DNA from: Pseudomonadota bacterium
GTDB lineage: Bacteria; Pseudomonadota; Gammaproteobacteria; Steroidobacterales; Steroidobacteraceae
DNA length: 64,000 bases
Assembly (NCBI GenBank): GCA_021792555.1
Contig: JAJYUL010000005.1
Span: forward strand, 79,797-143,796
Direction of reading: 5' to 3'
The translations under genes were made by a program, and so were the position numbers. Under the pieces are notes generated by a model. That model saw nothing but the letters and a program-made list of their open reading frames with translations. It was not told where the DNA came from and searched no databases. Of the stretch, positions 26,690-37,885 are shown one piece after another (the stretch's first letter is position 1; the number at the start of each line of letters is the position of its first letter).

Positions 26690-28825
26690 ATGACCCAATC
26701 CCTGCGTTTCCGTCTCGGCTGGCTGACGGCCATTGCCGCCGCGATCGCCCTCAGCGCCTCGGCCGTGCTGCTGCTGCGCGCGCCGGCGAGCGCCTCCATC
26801 CTGCCCCCGGGGGCCGTGGCCCCCACGGCCAATCAGCGCGCCATCGCGCGCAAGGTCGCGCGGATCCTGAACAAGTACCAGTACAGCCATCCGGCCATCA
26901 ACACGCACTTCTCGCACCTGGTGTTCGACCGTTACCTGCATTTCCTCGATCCGCAGCACGATTACTTCCTCGCGAGCGACGTGCAGGGCTTCTCCGCAGC
27001 CTACCGCAACGATTTCGCCCAGCTGATCGAGGCCGGCAAGCTCGATCCGGCGTTCCTCATTTTTCAGCGCTTCAAGCAGCTGAGCCAGGCGCACCTGCGC
27101 TATGCGCTCAGCCTGCTCGCCAAGGAGCCGAGCTGGAACACGGATGCAAGCTACCATTTCGACCGCAAGCACGCGCCCTGGCCGACGAGTGAGGCACAGA
27201 TGGACGCGCTGTGGCGCGAGCGCGTCATGAACGAGGAGCTCTCGCTGCTGCTGGCGCACAAGACCTGGCCGCAGACGGTGGACATTCTGCGCAAGCGCTA
27301 CCAGGCCGAGCTGCACCGCATCACGCAGATCAGCGCCGAGGATGTGTTCGAGGACGTCATGAACGCCTACGCGCTCACGTACGACCCGCACACGACGTAC
27401 TTCTCGCCCATGAGCTCCGAGGAGTACCGCATCGAGATGAGCCTGAACTACCAGGGCATCGGCGCCTCGCTGCAGATGGACGGCAACTACGTTACGGTGG
27501 TCAACGTCATCCCCGGCGGACCGGCCGCCGTGGCGGGCACGCTGAAGCCGAAGGACCGCATCACCGGCGTCGGTGAAGGCAAGAGCGGGCCGATCACCGA
27601 CGTGGTCGGCTGGCGCCTGAGCGACGTGGTGCAGCTGATCCGCGGCAAGGCCGGCACTACCGTGCGCCTGCAGATCCTGCCGGCCGCAGAGCACACCGGC
27701 GGCAAGGAGGAAGTGCTGAGCTTCGTGCGCAACAAGGTGACGCTCAAGGCGCAGGAGGCGCAGAGCAAGCTCGCGACCGTCACCCAGAACGGCCAGACCT
27801 ACAAGATCGGCATCATCACGGTGCCGAGCTTCTACGAGGACGTGCAGGCCGAGGACGAGGGCAAGGCCAATTACCGCAGCACCACGCGCGATGTGCTGCG
27901 GCTGCTGTTGAAGCTCGAGGCGCAGCACATCAACGGGCTGATCCTCGATCTGCGCGATGACGGCGGCGGCTATCTGCCCGAGGCGCTCGCGCTGACGGGG
28001 CTGTTCATCCAGCACGGACCGGTGGTGCAGCTGCGCGACCGCAGCGGCCAGATCGAAGTGCTCGACGATCCGGAGAAGGCGCCGGTCTACAACGGCCCGC
28101 TCGCGGTGCTCGTCAACCGCTACAGCGCCTCGGCGTCGGAGATCTTCGCCGGCGCCATTCAGGACTATCACCGCGGCGTGATCATCGGCCAGAACACCTT
28201 CGGCAAGGGCACGGTGCAGAACCTCATCCCGCTCGACCGCTGGAGCAGCAAGCCCGTCGATGGGCAGCTCACCGTCACCATCGGCAAGTTCTACCGGGTC
28301 ACCGGCCAGAGCACCCAGCACCGGGGCGTCATTCCGGACATCCCCCTGCCCTCGCCGATCAATCCGAAGCTCGTCGGCGAGAGTGCCCTGCCGCGCTCGC
28401 TGCCCTGGGACACCATCGGCGCGGTGCCCTTCCCGGTGGCGACCGGGCTCGCGGCGGTGCCCTCGATCCCGACGCTGCAGGCCGATGAGCTCGCCCGCGA
28501 GCGCAAGGATCCGAACTTCAAGTGGCTGGTCGGGGACATCCACCTGATCGACACCATGCGCGCTGAGAAGTCCGTGTCGCTGAACCTCGCGACGCGGCGG
28601 GCCGAACGGCACCAGGAGGACCAGGAGCTGCTCGCGCTCGACAACACGCGGCGCGAGGCGCTCGGGCTGGCGCCGCTGAAGAACTCGCGCGAGATCGGCG
28701 GGAAGAACGACAAGATTCCGGATGTGATCCTGGATCAGGCCGAACACGTCATGGCCGACATGATCCGCCTCGACCAGCAGCGCGCCGCCGGGCTGCAGAC
28801 GGCGCAGGCGGCCAAGCCCGATTGA
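26690..28825 (+). CDS. prc: Carboxy-terminal processing (tail-specific) protease Prc/Tsp
   Basis: Periplasmic serine protease that degrades proteins with nonpolar C-termini, including tmRNA-tagged ones, and trims peptidoglycan enzymes. It is 711 aa: an N-terminal signal/anchor helix, a helical Tsp N-domain (HLVFDRYLHFLDPQHDYF), a PDZ domain (LNYQGIGASLQMDGNYVTVVNVIPGGPA, in parts), the peptidase S41 domain with catalytic Ser in NRYSASASEIFAGAIQ and Lys in GQNTFGKGTVQ, and a C-terminal DUF3340 region. The length matches the long Tsp class. Confidence 0.95.
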   Translation: MTQSLRFRLGWLTAIAAAIALSASAVLLLRAPASASILPPGAVAPTANQRAIARKVARILNKYQYSHPAINTHFSHLVFDRYLHFLDPQHDYFLASDVQGFSAAYRNDFAQLIEAGKLDPAFLIFQRFKQLSQAHLRYALSLLAKEPSWNTDASYHFDRKHAPWPTSEAQMDALWRERVMNEELSLLLAHKTWPQTVDILRKRYQAELHRITQISAEDVFEDVMNAYALTYDPHTTYFSPMSSEEYRIEMSLNYQGIGASLQMDGNYVTVVNVIPGGPAAVAGTLKPKDRITGVGEGKSGPITDVVGWRLSDVVQLIRGKAGTTVRLQILPAAEHTGGKEEVLSFVRNKVTLKAQEAQSKLATVTQNGQTYKIGIITVPSFYEDVQAEDEGKANYRSTTRDVLRLLLKLEAQHINGLILDLRDDGGGYLPEALALTGLFIQHGPVVQLRDRSGQIEVLDDPEKAPVYNGPLAVLVNRYSASASEIFAGAIQDYHRGVIIGQNTFGKGTVQNLIPLDRWSSKPVDGQLTVTIGKFYRVTGQSTQHRGVIPDIPLPSPINPKLVGESALPRSLPWDTIGAVPFPVATGLAAVPSIPTLQADELARERKDPNFKWLVGDIHLIDTMRAEKSVSLNLATRRAERHQEDQELLALDNTRREALGLAPLKNSREIGGKNDKIPDVILDQAEHVMADMIRLDQQRAAGLQTAQAAKPD

Positions 28826-28832
28826 GACGGAT

Positions 28833-28857
28833 GCTGAGCGGGCCACGCCCGCTCAGC
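28833..28857. terminator. Bidirectional terminator hairpin between prc and the convergent gene
   Basis: GCTGAGCGGGC-CAC-GCCCGCTCAGC is a perfect 11-bp stem with a 3-nt loop. It starts 7 bp after the prc stop and overlaps the stop codon of the convergent minus-strand gene. It probably ends both transcripts. Confidence 0.6.
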
Positions 28858-29899
28858 GCAGCAGGACGCTGTGGATGTTCCAGGTGTCCTCGGCGAGGAC
28901 GTTGGGAATACCCTCGGGCGGGGCTGCGGCGGGATTGCCCGGCGCGCCGCTCAAGGACTCGGCCATCGGGATCGTGTCCTGCGGGTCGCGGTACTGCGCG
29001 AGCGGGCGCAGGCTGCGCAGCCGTGCACGGATGTCGCGGCTGAAGCTGCTGTGGGCGCCGAGCAGCGCCTCGGCCCGCTGAATCTGATTCATCAGCGCCA
29101 GACACTCCGCGCGGGTGCCGTACTCGTCGATCACCTCGCGGTGCTGGCTCGCCTCGCGGGCGCGCATCACGAGCAGCGGCAGCGCCGTCAGCCGTGCGCA
29201 CATCATTTCCGCGTAGGCGATGGTCGTGAGGTTGATCAGACGCCGCGCCTGCAGCGAGAGGCCCGGAAACTCCGGCGCGGACTCCGCGGTAATCTGCGCG
29301 ACCGAGCGGCCCGCCGCCTCGAACGACACGTTCGCGGCGGCCGCCTCGGCCCGCGCCCGGCCGAGGGAGTGCTCGAGCGCGCGCCGCTTAAAGAAGTGCC
29401 AGAAGCGGCGCAGCTCGGCGCGCTCGCGCTCGAGCGCCGTGACGCGCTCGCGCGCCTGCGCGGCGAGCTCGCGGACCACCTTCAGGTGCTGCTCGGCGCT
29501 CTGGCGCCTGGCGAACTGCCGGCGGTTGTGCTCGGCGAGGTGCTGGCGCCGCTCGCGCTCCTCCTGCTGCGCGGTGAGCTCGGCGGCAAAGCGCTCGAGC
29601 AGCTCGTGTCCGCTCTGCCACAGGCGGCGCAGCTGATAGAAGGCGAGCGCCGGATAGGCGGTCTCGTTGACCCCCAGGCGCTGCTCGAGCGCCGCGAGGC
29701 TCTCGCGCACCCTGCGCGTCACCCCCTCCTGCTGCTTGATCCTGTCCTTGAGCCGCTCGACCTCCTCCTTCAGGTCGCCGAAGGCCTTCTTCAATTCGGC
29801 GCGGTTGCGGAACAGCGCCAGCACCCGATGATCCTCGGGCGCCGTCTGTGCACGCTGGAAGGGCAGCTTGAGAAAGCCGAGTTGTCGAAATGCCTTCAT
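28853..29899 (-). CDS. Coiled-coil protein of unknown function
   Basis: The 348 aa are dominated by a long charged heptad-like region (about residues 30-200), including ELKKAFGDLKEEVERLKDRI and ERERRQHLAEHNRRQFARRQ. A short basic aromatic patch (RRFWHFFKRRALEHSL) and a helical C-terminal half follow, with a Pro/Ala-rich linker near residues 315-335. No signal peptide or clear membrane segment is seen. I do not recognise the family. It is followed on the same strand by the ppsR neighbourhood, and DUF1249 lies 27 bp upstream of it. Confidence 0.65.
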   Translation of the reverse strand: MKAFRQLGFLKLPFQRAQTAPEDHRVLALFRNRAELKKAFGDLKEEVERLKDRIKQQEGVTRRVRESLAALEQRLGVNETAYPALAFYQLRRLWQSGHELLERFAAELTAQQEERERRQHLAEHNRRQFARRQSAEQHLKVVRELAAQARERVTALERERAELRRFWHFFKRRALEHSLGRARAEAAAANVSFEAAGRSVAQITAESAPEFPGLSLQARRLINLTTIAYAEMMCARLTALPLLVMRAREASQHREVIDEYGTRAECLALMNQIQRAEALLGAHSSFSRDIRARLRSLRPLAQYRDPQDTIPMAESLSGAPGNPAAAPPEGIPNVLAEDTWNIHSVLLR

Positions 29900-29926
29900 G
29901 ACTGGTGCGGCGGACGCCGCGACGAG

Positions 29927-30385
29927 TCACACGGCGATCCCCGCGAAGCGATGGCCGCGCTCCGCGCAATACTCCAACCATTTATTTAACATCATATTGC
30001 GCACCCAGCGCTGACGGAGTTCACGCTCCGCAGCGCCGCCTGCCTTTACCGCAGGCTCGGCCGTAAGATCCGCCCACTGCTCCGCCTCGACCAGGCGCGC
30101 GTCGTGATAGACACGCAGCCGCAGGTCCGGACAGCGCGCCGGGCCGCCCACCGCGGGCAGCTCGTAGGTGAGCGCGAGGATGCTCGTATAGGCGCACTGC
30201 TCGATCACCTCGAGCAGCAGCTCACAGTCCCCCTCGGCGCGTGAGCGGTACGTGCCTTCGAGCGCGCGCAGATCCCCCGCCAGCCAGCCGAGGCGGATGT
30301 AATTGCTCTCGTACAGGCTCATGAGCGCGACGAAGCTGCGCGGTCGCGCTCGCCAGGAGACTTGCGTCAGGGCATCGTTCAGCAT
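29927..30385 (-). CDS. DUF1249 family protein (YqiB-like)
   Basis: The 152 aa from the ATG at 30385 show SFVALMSLYESNYIRLGWL, then CELLLEVIEQCAYTSILALTY, PDLRLRVYHDARLVEAEQW and the C-terminal RWVRNMMLNKWLEYCAERGH. These are the conserved blocks of DUF1249, found near ADP-ribose pyrophosphatase genes in many gammaproteobacteria. The biochemical function is unknown. The upstream in-frame extension is Ser/Arg-rich and is judged non-coding. Confidence 0.87.
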   Translation of the reverse strand: MLNDALTQVSWRARPRSFVALMSLYESNYIRLGWLAGDLRALEGTYRSRAEGDCELLLEVIEQCAYTSILALTYELPAVGGPARCPDLRLRVYHDARLVEAEQWADLTAEPAVKAGGAAERELRQRWVRNMMLNKWLEYCAERGHRFAGIAV

Positions 30386-30479
30386 CACCCCGACTATAGC
30401 GGAGGGACGCGCCAGTGCAAGCCGCTTCGGCGCACCGCGGCGGCCGGCGGGTTGTGCAAATTCCGTGCTAAGAATGCCG

Positions 30480-31301
30480 CTACGCGCGCTTGCGCCGCTC
30501 GATGCCCGTGGTGTTGAGAATGCGGCTGGCGATCTCCTCGATCGAGCAGTCCGTGGTGTCGAGCGAGGGGATGCCGTGGCGCGCAACCAGCGCTTCGGCG
30601 GCGCGCAGCTCGTAGCGCACCTGCTGCGCCGAGGCGTAGCGGCTCTGCGGGCGCCGCTCGTTGCGGATCTGTTGCAGCCTCTCGGGCCTGATGGTCAGGG
30701 CGAAGAGCTTGCCGCGATGCGGCTCGAGCCGCTCCGGCAGCCGCCCGGACTCCAGGTCCTCCTCGGTGAGCGGGTAGTTGGCGGCAAAGATTCCGTACTG
30801 CAACGCCAGATACAGACACGTCGGGGTCTTGCCGCAGCGTGACACGCCGATCAGGATCACATCCGCGTGCGCGTAGTCACCGCCCATGCCGTCGTCGTTG
30901 GCGAGCGCGAAGTTGGTGGCGTTGATGCGCGCGGAATACAGCGCCAGATCGGCGATGCCGTGCGCGCGCCCGGTGCGGTGCGTCGAGCGCGTGTCGAGCT
31001 CCTGCTCGAGCGGGCCGACGAACGCGGCGAAGAAGTCCAGGCACAGCCCGTTGGCGCGGCGCACCACATCGCGCAGATCATCCTGTACGAGCGTGCTGAA
31101 AACGATGGGCCGCACGCCATCGTCAAGGGCCGCCCGATCGATGCGCCGTGCGGCTTCTACGGCCTTGTCAAGGGTCGACACAAATGGCAAAGTCACGGCG
31201 CGAAACTCGAGACCCTCGAACTGGGTCATGAGACTGTGACCCAGCGTTTCCGCGGTCACTCCCGTCTGGTCAGAGACGAAAAAAACGGTTCGTCGGCCCA
31301 C
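30480..31301 (-). CDS. ppsR: Phosphoenolpyruvate synthase regulatory protein PpsR
   Basis: Bifunctional kinase/pyrophosphorylase that switches PpsA by phosphorylating and dephosphorylating the threonine beside the catalytic His. From the GTG at 31301 it is 273 aa, close to E. coli (277), and reads [20 protein letters not shown]. Its P-loop is [16 protein letters not shown]. An ATG at 31400 would extend it into the divergent ppsA start, so GTG is preferred, though the start is not certain. It is divergent from its target gene. Confidence 0.9.
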   Translation of the reverse strand: MGRRTVFFVSDQTGVTAETLGHSLMTQFEGLEFRAVTLPFVSTLDKAVEAARRIDRAALDDGVRPIVFSTLVQDDLRDVVRRANGLCLDFFAAFVGPLEQELDTRSTHRTGRAHGIADLALYSARINATNFALANDDGMGGDYAHADVILIGVSRCGKTPTCLYLALQYGIFAANYPLTEEDLESGRLPERLEPHRGKLFALTIRPERLQQIRNERRPQSRYASAQQVRYELRAAEALVARHGIPSLDTTDCSIEEIASRILNTTGIERRKRA

Positions 31302-31383
31302 GGCGCGAGGCTCGGCAGCGATAATCAGGGCAGGCAGTGTTCCACCGCGCGCGGCGCGGGGCAAGCGGCAGGCGGGGTTTCTA

Positions 31384-33750
31384 GTGGACGCATACGTCAT
31401 ACCCTTCGAGCGGGTCGGGCAGCACGATATCGAGACCGTCGGCGGCAAGAACGCCTCGCTCGGGGAGATGATCGGGTCGCTCGCGCGGCTCGGGGTCAAG
31501 GTACCGGGGGGGTTCGCCACCACGGCGCTCGCCTATCGGGAGTTCCTCAAGCAGGACGGGCTCGATGCGCGCATCCGCGCCGAGCTCGCGGCGCTCGATG
31601 TCAACGACGTGGCGCGCCTGGCGGTCTGCGGGGCGCGCATCCGGCAGTGGATTCTGGCCACGCCGTTCCCGCCGGCACTCGAGCAGGCGGTGAAGAACGC
31701 GCTGCGCACGATGAGCGGCGGGGCTGAAATCGCCGTCGCCGTGCGCTCCTCGGCCACGGCCGAGGATCTGCCGGAGGCCTCCTTCGCCGGCCAGCAGGAG
31801 ACATTTCTCAACGTGCGCGGCGAGGCGCAGGTGCTGCGGGCGATGCATGAGGTGTTCGCCTCGCTGTTCAACGACCGGGCGATCGCCTACCGCGTCCACC
31901 AGGGCTTCGATCACGGCGCAGTAGCGCTATCAGCCGGCGTGCAGCACATGGTGCGCAGCGACCTCGGTGCAAGCGGTGTCATGTTCACCCTCGACACCGA
32001 TTCGGGGTTCCGCGACGTCGTGTTCATCACCGCCTCCTACGGACTCGGGGAGACCGTGGTCCAGGGCGCGGTCAATCCGGACGAGTTCTACGTCTATAAG
32101 CCCGCGCTGCGCGCCGGCAAGGAGGCCGTGCTGCGGCGCAATCTCGGCGCGAAAGCGATCAAGATGGTCTACGCGCCGGCGCAGGCCGAGGAGCGCGTGC
32201 GCACGGTGGAAGTGCCGGCCGCGGATCGCGCCCGCTTCTGCCTGAGCGATGCGGACATCCTCGCCCTCGCCCGCCAAGCGCTGCTCATCGAGACGCACTA
32301 CGGCAAGCCGATGGACATCGAATGGGGCAAGGACGGCTCGAGCGGCGAGCTGTACATCCTGCAGGCCCGTCCGGAGACGGTGCAAAGCCGCGCCGGGCGC
32401 ACCATCCAGCGCTATACGCTCAAATCGGCCCGCACCCAGGTGCTCTGCAGCGGCCGCAGCATCGGCCAGCGCATCGGCGCCGGCGCCGCGCGCATCATCC
32501 ACGACGTGGCGGAAATGGCCCGCGTGCAGAGCGGGGATGTGCTCATCGCCGACATGACCGATCCGGACTGGGAGCCGGTCATGAAGCGCGCCGCGGCGAT
32601 CGTCACCAACCGCGGCGGGCGCACCTGCCACGCGGCGATCATCGCCCGCGAGCTCGGCATTCCTGCCGTGGTCGGCTGCGGGGATGCGACGCAGCGCATC
32701 CGCGACGGGCAGCCGGTCACCGTCTCGTGCGCCGAGGGCGACACCGGGTACGTCTACGACGGGCTGCTCGAGTTCGAGCGCCGGCAGATCGAGCTCGACT
32801 CGCTGCCGCCGCTGCCGGTGAAGGTGATGATGAATGTCGGCAATCCGGACCGCGCCTTCGGCTTTGCCGGCATCCCCAACCGGGGGGTGGGGCTGGCGCG
32901 CCTGGAGTTCATCATCAACCGCATGATCGGCGTGCATCCGCGCGCGCTGCTCGAATACGAGCGGCTCGACGCGGGCCTGAAGGAGCAGATCGGCGCGCAG
33001 ATGGCCGGCTACGACGATCCCGTCGGCTTTTACGTGGCGAAGCTCGCCGAGGGCATCGGCCAGATCGCCGCGGCGTTCGCGCCGGAGCCGGTGATCGTGC
33101 GCCTGTCGGACTTCAAATCCAACGAGTACGCCAATCTCATCGGCGGCAGCCGCTACGAGCCGCGCGAGGAGAACCCGATGCTCGGCTTCCGCGGCGCCTC
33201 GCGCTACGTCGATGAGACCTTCCGGCCGTGCTTCGAGCTCGAGTGTCGCGCGATCAAGCGGGTGCGCGAGCAAATGGGCCTGACCAACGTGCAGGTCATG
33301 GTGCCGTTCGTGCGCAGCGTGGAGGAAGGCCGGCGCGTGACCGAACTGCTCGCCGCGAACGGCCTGCAGCGCGGCGAGCACGGACTGAAGGTCATCATGA
33401 TGTGCGAGCTGCCGACCAACGCGCTGCTCGCCGAGCAGTACCTGGAGCACTTCGACGGCATGTCGATCGGCTCGAACGACCTCACCCAGCTCACCCTCGG
33501 GCTTGATCGGGACTCGGCCATCGTGGCGCGGCACTTCGATGAGCGCGACGCGGCGGTGCGCCAGCTGATCTCGATGGCGATCGCCGCCTGCCGCAAGCAC
33601 GGCAAGTACATCGGCATCTGCGGCCAGGGGCCCTCGGATCACCCCGACCTCGCCCGCTGGCTGCTCGATCAGGGCATCGAGAGCCTCTCGCTCAACCCCG
33701 ACACGGTGGTCGAGACCTGGCTGTTCCTCGCCGGCGAGTCCGCGCGCTGA
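31384..33750 (+). CDS. ppsA: Phosphoenolpyruvate synthase
   Basis: Converts pyruvate and ATP to PEP, AMP and phosphate for gluconeogenesis. The 788 aa open with GTG and read [14 protein letters not shown]. The N-terminal ATP-binding domain has [12 protein letters not shown] and [20 protein letters not shown]. The phosphohistidine domain has the catalytic His in [19 protein letters not shown]. The C-terminal TIM barrel has [18 protein letters not shown] and [10 protein letters not shown]. The length is typical. The intergenic region with ppsR is short (82 bp from the chosen starts). Confidence 0.97.
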   Translation: MDAYVIPFERVGQHDIETVGGKNASLGEMIGSLARLGVKVPGGFATTALAYREFLKQDGLDARIRAELAALDVNDVARLAVCGARIRQWILATPFPPALEQAVKNALRTMSGGAEIAVAVRSSATAEDLPEASFAGQQETFLNVRGEAQVLRAMHEVFASLFNDRAIAYRVHQGFDHGAVALSAGVQHMVRSDLGASGVMFTLDTDSGFRDVVFITASYGLGETVVQGAVNPDEFYVYKPALRAGKEAVLRRNLGAKAIKMVYAPAQAEERVRTVEVPAADRARFCLSDADILALARQALLIETHYGKPMDIEWGKDGSSGELYILQARPETVQSRAGRTIQRYTLKSARTQVLCSGRSIGQRIGAGAARIIHDVAEMARVQSGDVLIADMTDPDWEPVMKRAAAIVTNRGGRTCHAAIIARELGIPAVVGCGDATQRIRDGQPVTVSCAEGDTGYVYDGLLEFERRQIELDSLPPLPVKVMMNVGNPDRAFGFAGIPNRGVGLARLEFIINRMIGVHPRALLEYERLDAGLKEQIGAQMAGYDDPVGFYVAKLAEGIGQIAAAFAPEPVIVRLSDFKSNEYANLIGGSRYEPREENPMLGFRGASRYVDETFRPCFELECRAIKRVREQMGLTNVQVMVPFVRSVEEGRRVTELLAANGLQRGEHGLKVIMMCELPTNALLAEQYLEHFDGMSIGSNDLTQLTLGLDRDSAIVARHFDERDAAVRQLISMAIAACRKHGKYIGICGQGPSDHPDLARWLLDQGIESLSLNPDTVVETWLFLAGESAR

Positions 33751-33766
33751 GCCGCCCGCGCGCCGC

Positions 33767-34330
33767 TCAGAGCGGCTCGCCGCCGAAGGCCGGCCGGAAC
33801 AGCTTCGCGCGATAGTGCGCGAGCTCGCGGATCGACTCGCGGATGTCGGCGAGCGCGAGGTGCGCATCCTGTTTGGTGAGCCCGTCGAGCACGCCGGGCG
33901 CCCAGCGGCGCGCGAGCTCCTTCAGCGTGCTCACATCGAGGTTGCGGTAATGAAAGTAGCGCTCGAGCTGCGGCATGAGGCGGGCGAGGAAGCGGCGGTC
34001 CTGGCAGATGCTGTTGCCGCACATGGGTGAGACGCCCGCCGGCACCAGCGGCATCAGGAACGAGAGCGTGCGCGACTCGGCCTCCGCGGTGTCGACGCGG
34101 CTCGCGCGCACGCGCGCGAGCAGCCCGGAGCGGCCGTGCTGCTTCTGGTTCCACTCGTCCATGCGGGCGAGCACCTGCTCGTCCTGGTGGATGGCCACCA
34201 CCGGGCCCTCGGCGAGCACGTTGAGCTCCTTGTCGGTGACGATGGTGGCGATCTCGATGATCGCGTCGCTCTCGGGCTTCAGGCCCGTCATTTCAAGATC
34301 GATCCAGATCAGATTCTCGTCGCTCGGCAT
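33767..34330 (-). CDS. orn: Oligoribonuclease
   Basis: DEDDh 3'-5' exonuclease that degrades 2-5-nt RNAs, including pGpG from c-di-GMP turnover. It is 187 aa from the ATG at 34330. Motifs are [20 protein letters not shown] (Exo I), [16 protein letters not shown] (Exo II) and [17 protein letters not shown] (Exo III). It is divergent from rsgA with 33 bp between the starts, the common orn/rsgA arrangement. Confidence 0.97.
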   Translation of the reverse strand: MPSDENLIWIDLEMTGLKPESDAIIEIATIVTDKELNVLAEGPVVAIHQDEQVLARMDEWNQKQHGRSGLLARVRASRVDTAEAESRTLSFLMPLVPAGVSPMCGNSICQDRRFLARLMPQLERYFHYRNLDVSTLKELARRWAPGVLDGLTKQDAHLALADIRESIRELAHYRAKLFRPAFGGEPL

Positions 34331-34363
34331 GCTCGGCTCGCACTGGGGGATAATCGGCGGGCC

Positions 34364-35287
34364 ATGAGTGTAGCAACCTTCGATGCGCGCGTGATCGGCG
34401 CCTTCGGCCGTCAGGTGCGCGTGCGCGCCGGCGACGGCCGCGAGTATCCGGCGCGGCCCCTCGGCCGCGGGCTCGGCATCGTCTGCGGCGATGCGGTGCG
34501 CTGCCGGCACGATGAGCGCCATGGCGAGGTGCACGTGCTCGAAGTGCTCGCGCGGCGCACGGCGCTGTACCGCACCAATGCGCGCGGCGGCGCCGAGGCG
34601 GTGCTCGCCAATCTCACCCGGCTGCTGGTGGTGATCGCGCCGCTGCCCGAGCCGGATCTGTTCGTGGCCGACCGCTACCTGGCGGCTGCCGAATCGGCGC
34701 TCATCGAGCCGGTGCTGGTGCTCAACAAGGCCGATCTCGGCCTCACCGCGCCGCTCGCCGATGAGCTGCGCGGCTACGCGCTCGCCGGCTACCACTGGCT
34801 CGAAGTCTCGGCGGCCGGCCCGACTGGCCTTGAGGCACTCGGGACTGCCTGCCGCGGCCACACGGCCGCGCTGGTCGGTCAGTCGGGGGTCGGCAAATCC
34901 TCGCTCGCCGCGCAGCTGATTCCGACCGAGCGGATCGAGGTGGGCGCGCTCGCGCGCGCGGCCGAAGGCCGCCACACGACCACCGCTGCGCGCCTGTACG
35001 AGCTGCCTGGCGGCGGAGAGCTCATCGATGCCCCGGGCGTGAGGGACTTCGCGCCGGCCGTCGAGCACCTCGAGCCGCGCAGCCTGGGGTTCGTGGAAGT
35101 GGCCCGGCTCGCCCCCGGGTGCCGCTTCCTCGACTGCCAGCACCTGCGCGAGCCGGACTGCGCGGTGCGTGCCGGGGCCGAAAGCGGCCTGATGCATCCG
35201 CGCCGCTACGAGAGCTACCGGCGGCTGCGCCGGCTGCAGCAGACGCTCGGCCCCCCACACGAGCGCGCCCGGCGGCGCGGCGGCTGA
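34364..35287 (+). CDS. rsgA: Small ribosomal subunit biogenesis GTPase RsgA
   Basis: Circularly permuted GTPase that helps late 30S maturation. It is 307 aa: an N-terminal OB-fold, then the GTPase motifs in permuted order (NKAD at G4, [10 protein letters not shown] at G1, [11 protein letters not shown] at G2, DAPGVRDF at G3) and the C-terminal zinc site [16 protein letters not shown]. The start at 34364 is the first ATG after the orn promoter region. Confidence 0.96.
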   Translation: MSVATFDARVIGAFGRQVRVRAGDGREYPARPLGRGLGIVCGDAVRCRHDERHGEVHVLEVLARRTALYRTNARGGAEAVLANLTRLLVVIAPLPEPDLFVADRYLAAAESALIEPVLVLNKADLGLTAPLADELRGYALAGYHWLEVSAAGPTGLEALGTACRGHTAALVGQSGVGKSSLAAQLIPTERIEVGALARAAEGRHTTTAARLYELPGGGELIDAPGVRDFAPAVEHLEPRSLGFVEVARLAPGCRFLDCQHLREPDCAVRAGAESGLMHPRRYESYRRLRRLQQTLGPPHERARRRGG

Positions 35288-35301
35288 GGGGCCCGAGCCG
35301 C

Positions 35302-35898
35302 TCAGACGCTCTGGCGGCCGCTCAGCGCGCGCGCCAGCGTGCCTCCGTCGACGTACTCGATCTCCCCACCGATCGGCACCCCGTGCGCGATGCGGCTCGC
35401 GGCGAGCCCCCGGCGCATCGCCAGCTCAGCGAGGAAATGCGCCGTCGCCTCGCCCTCGACCGTGGGATTGGTGGCGAGAATCAGCTCGCGCACCGCCCCT
35501 TCATCGAGGATCGCCTCGAGCTCGCGCACCCCGAGCTGCTCAGGACCGACGCCATCGAGCGGCGAGAGGTGGCCCATCAGCACGAAATAACGGCCGCGAT
35601 AGCCCCCCGACTGCTCGATCGCCACCACGTCGGCGGGCGATTCGACCACGCACAGCAGCGCAGGCTCGCGCTGCGGCGAGGCGCAGATCGCGCACAGCTC
35701 CTGCTCGGCGAACATGCGGCAGCGCCGGCAGCGCGTGACCGCCTCGAGCGCCGCCTCGAGCGTCTGCGCGAGCCGCTGCGCGCCGGAGCGCCCGTCCTGC
35801 AGCAGGTGAAACGCCATGCGCTGGGCGCTCTTCGGGCCGACGCCCGGCAGCGCGCGCAGCGCCTCGATGAGCTCGGCGAGTCGCGGGGGATGCTTCAC
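35302..35898 (-). CDS. recR: Recombination protein RecR
   Basis: RecFOR pathway DNA-binding ring protein. The 198 aa have the N-terminal helix-hairpin-helix ([20 protein letters not shown]), a C4 zinc finger ([16 protein letters not shown]) and a Toprim domain ([40 protein letters not shown]). It is the last gene of dnaX-ybaB-recR, 8 bp after ybaB. Confidence 0.97.
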   Translation of the reverse strand: MKHPPRLAELIEALRALPGVGPKSAQRMAFHLLQDGRSGAQRLAQTLEAALEAVTRCRRCRMFAEQELCAICASPQREPALLCVVESPADVVAIEQSGGYRGRYFVLMGHLSPLDGVGPEQLGVRELEAILDEGAVRELILATNPTVEGEATAHFLAELAMRRGLAASRIAHGVPIGGEIEYVDGGTLARALSGRQSV

Positions 35899-35906
35899 GG
35901 CATCGA

Positions 35907-36230
35907 TCAGAACGGCAGCTTCATTCCCGGCGGCAGCTGCAAACCGGCGGTGACGGAGGCCATCTTCTCCTGCACGCGCGCCTCGACCTTGTGCACCGCA
36001 TCGTTGATGGCGGCGGCCACGAGGTCCTCGAGCATCTCACGGTCCTCGCCGATCACCGCCGGCTCGATGGCGACGGCGCGCACCTCGTGCTTGCCGGTCA
36101 TGGTGACCTTGACCATGCCGCCGCCGGCCTCGCCGATGACTTCGAGGCTTGCGATTTCGTCCTGGACTTTCTGCATGTTGGCCTGCATGGCCTGCGCCTG
36201 TCGCATCAGCTGGTTGATATTGCCTCGCAT
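35907..36230 (-). CDS. ybaB: YbaB/EbfC family nucleoid-associated protein
   Basis: Small dimeric DNA-binding protein, 107 aa. It reads [21 protein letters not shown] and [20 protein letters not shown], and ends [12 protein letters not shown], the standard family pattern. It sits in the conserved dnaX-ybaB-recR operon, 46 bp after dnaX. Confidence 0.96.
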   Translation of the reverse strand: MRGNINQLMRQAQAMQANMQKVQDEIASLEVIGEAGGGMVKVTMTGKHEVRAVAIEPAVIGEDREMLEDLVAAAINDAVHKVEARVQEKMASVTAGLQLPPGMKLPF

Positions 36231-36276
36231 GAGGTCGCTCCTCGATGGTGTCGGTGGGCTCGCCGGACCTGCCGGC

Positions 36277-37863
36277 TCATTTGACGGGGCGGACGGTCTC
36301 GGGAATCACTTCGGCACCGAAGCGATCGCGAAAGCCCTGTACGCCCGGATCGGACTCGAATGCCTGGCGCGCCGCATCGGCCTGCTCGTGCGCGGCACGC
36401 TGCTGAGCCTGCGCAGGAGTCTCGCCGCTCTGCGGCGCGCTCGCGAACTCCAGGCGAACCGGCTCGCCGAAATGCCTCGAGAGCGCCTGCGCCAGTTTTT
36501 CCTCGAGCGAGGCGGTGCGCAGCGAGCGGCTGCGCGGATCGAGCGCCAGCCGCACGCGCGCGCCCTCGCGGCCGAGGAGCACGCAGTGGTTCGCGAGCTG
36601 CCGGGCGGCGCCCTGCAGATCGAGCTGCGCAAGGAGTGCGGCCCACTCCCCGCTCGGGGCGGCAGCCGCCGCCGCGCCGGCCTCAGCCGGCGCGCCGCCG
36701 GCGCGCCGCTCGGCAGCGCGCGCCGCGCCCGGCTGGCCGACCGCCCCCGCCTGCGGCGCCGTGGCGCCCTCGGCATACGGCCGGAATGCGACCATCCTGA
36801 GCAGCGTCATCTCGAAGCCGGTGCGCGGATCGGGCGCTAGCGGCAGGTCGCGCCGGCCGATGATGGCCGTCTGGTAGTACAGCTGCACGTCCTCGGCGCC
36901 GAGTGCGCCGGCGAGCCGGTCAATGAGCTCGCCCGCGTAGAGCTCATCGCCCTCGTAATCGCTCACCACCTGCCGCAGCGCGACGCGCGTCAGGAGAGAA
37001 GCCAGCTCATCGAGCAGCTGAGCGTAATCCGGCGCCCACTGCTCGAGCGAGCGGGCGAAGCGCAGCAGCTCGGGCGCATCGCCCGCGGCGAGCCGCTCGG
37101 CGAGCTGCACCACGTGATCGCGCGCCACGGTGCCGAGCATGGCGCGCGCCTCGGCCTCCCCGGCCCGACCGCCGCCGAAGGCGAGCAGCTGATCGAGCAG
37201 CGAGAGCGCATCGCGCATGCTGCCGTCGGCCGCCTGCGCCACGAGCGCCACGCCGGCCGGCTCGAACTCGATGCCCTCGCGCTCGAGCACCTCGCGCAGA
37301 TGCGCGGCGATCTGCGCCACCGGGATGCGCTTGAGGTTGAACTGCAGACAGCGCGACAGCACCGTCACGGGCAGCTTCTGCGGATCGGTGGTGGCGAGCA
37401 GGAACTTCACATGCGGCGGCGGCTCCTCGAGCGTCTTCAGCAGCGCGTTGAAGGAGTGCGTCGAGAGCATGTGCACCTCGTCGATGAGGTACACCTTGTA
37501 CCGCCCGCGGGTCGGGGCGAACTGCACGTTGTCGAGAATCTCGCGCGTGTCGTCGACCTTGGTGCGCGATGCGGCGTCCACTTCGATCAGATCGACGAAG
37601 CGGCCGGCGTCGATCTCGCGGCAGCTCGCGCACTGCCCGCACGGCGTGGCACTCACACCGGCCTCGCAGTTGAGGCACTTGGCGAGGATGCGCGCGATCG
37701 TGGTCTTGCCCACCCCGCGGGTGCCGGTGAAGAGGAACGCGTGATGCACCCGTCCGCTCGTGAGAGCATTGACGAGCGCCTGGCGGACGTGGTCCTGCCC
37801 CACGAGCTCGGTGAACGCCTTGGGGCGCCATTTGCGCGCCAGCGCGGTGTAGGTCTCGGTCAT
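36277..37863 (-). CDS. dnaX: DNA polymerase III subunit gamma/tau
   Basis: Clamp-loader ATPase. The 528 aa begin with [23 protein letters not shown]. They have Walker [21 protein letters not shown], the zinc-binding cysteines ([16 protein letters not shown]), Walker [11 protein letters not shown] and sensor [19 protein letters not shown]-terminal Ala/Pro-rich linker and tau domain are shorter than in E. coli tau (643 aa). I did not find a clear slippery heptamer that would give a separate gamma. It lies directly downstream of the SRP RNA gene. Confidence 0.95.
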   Translation of the reverse strand: MTETYTALARKWRPKAFTELVGQDHVRQALVNALTSGRVHHAFLFTGTRGVGKTTIARILAKCLNCEAGVSATPCGQCASCREIDAGRFVDLIEVDAASRTKVDDTREILDNVQFAPTRGRYKVYLIDEVHMLSTHSFNALLKTLEEPPPHVKFLLATTDPQKLPVTVLSRCLQFNLKRIPVAQIAAHLREVLEREGIEFEPAGVALVAQAADGSMRDALSLLDQLLAFGGGRAGEAEARAMLGTVARDHVVQLAERLAAGDAPELLRFARSLEQWAPDYAQLLDELASLLTRVALRQVVSDYEGDELYAGELIDRLAGALGAEDVQLYYQTAIIGRRDLPLAPDPRTGFEMTLLRMVAFRPYAEGATAPQAGAVGQPGAARAAERRAGGAPAEAGAAAAAAPSGEWAALLAQLDLQGAARQLANHCVLLGREGARVRLALDPRSRSLRTASLEEKLAQALSRHFGEPVRLEFASAPQSGETPAQAQQRAAHEQADAARQAFESDPGVQGFRDRFGAEVIPETVRPVK

Positions 37864-37885
37864 GGATCCCCAAACCGGAATGGGA

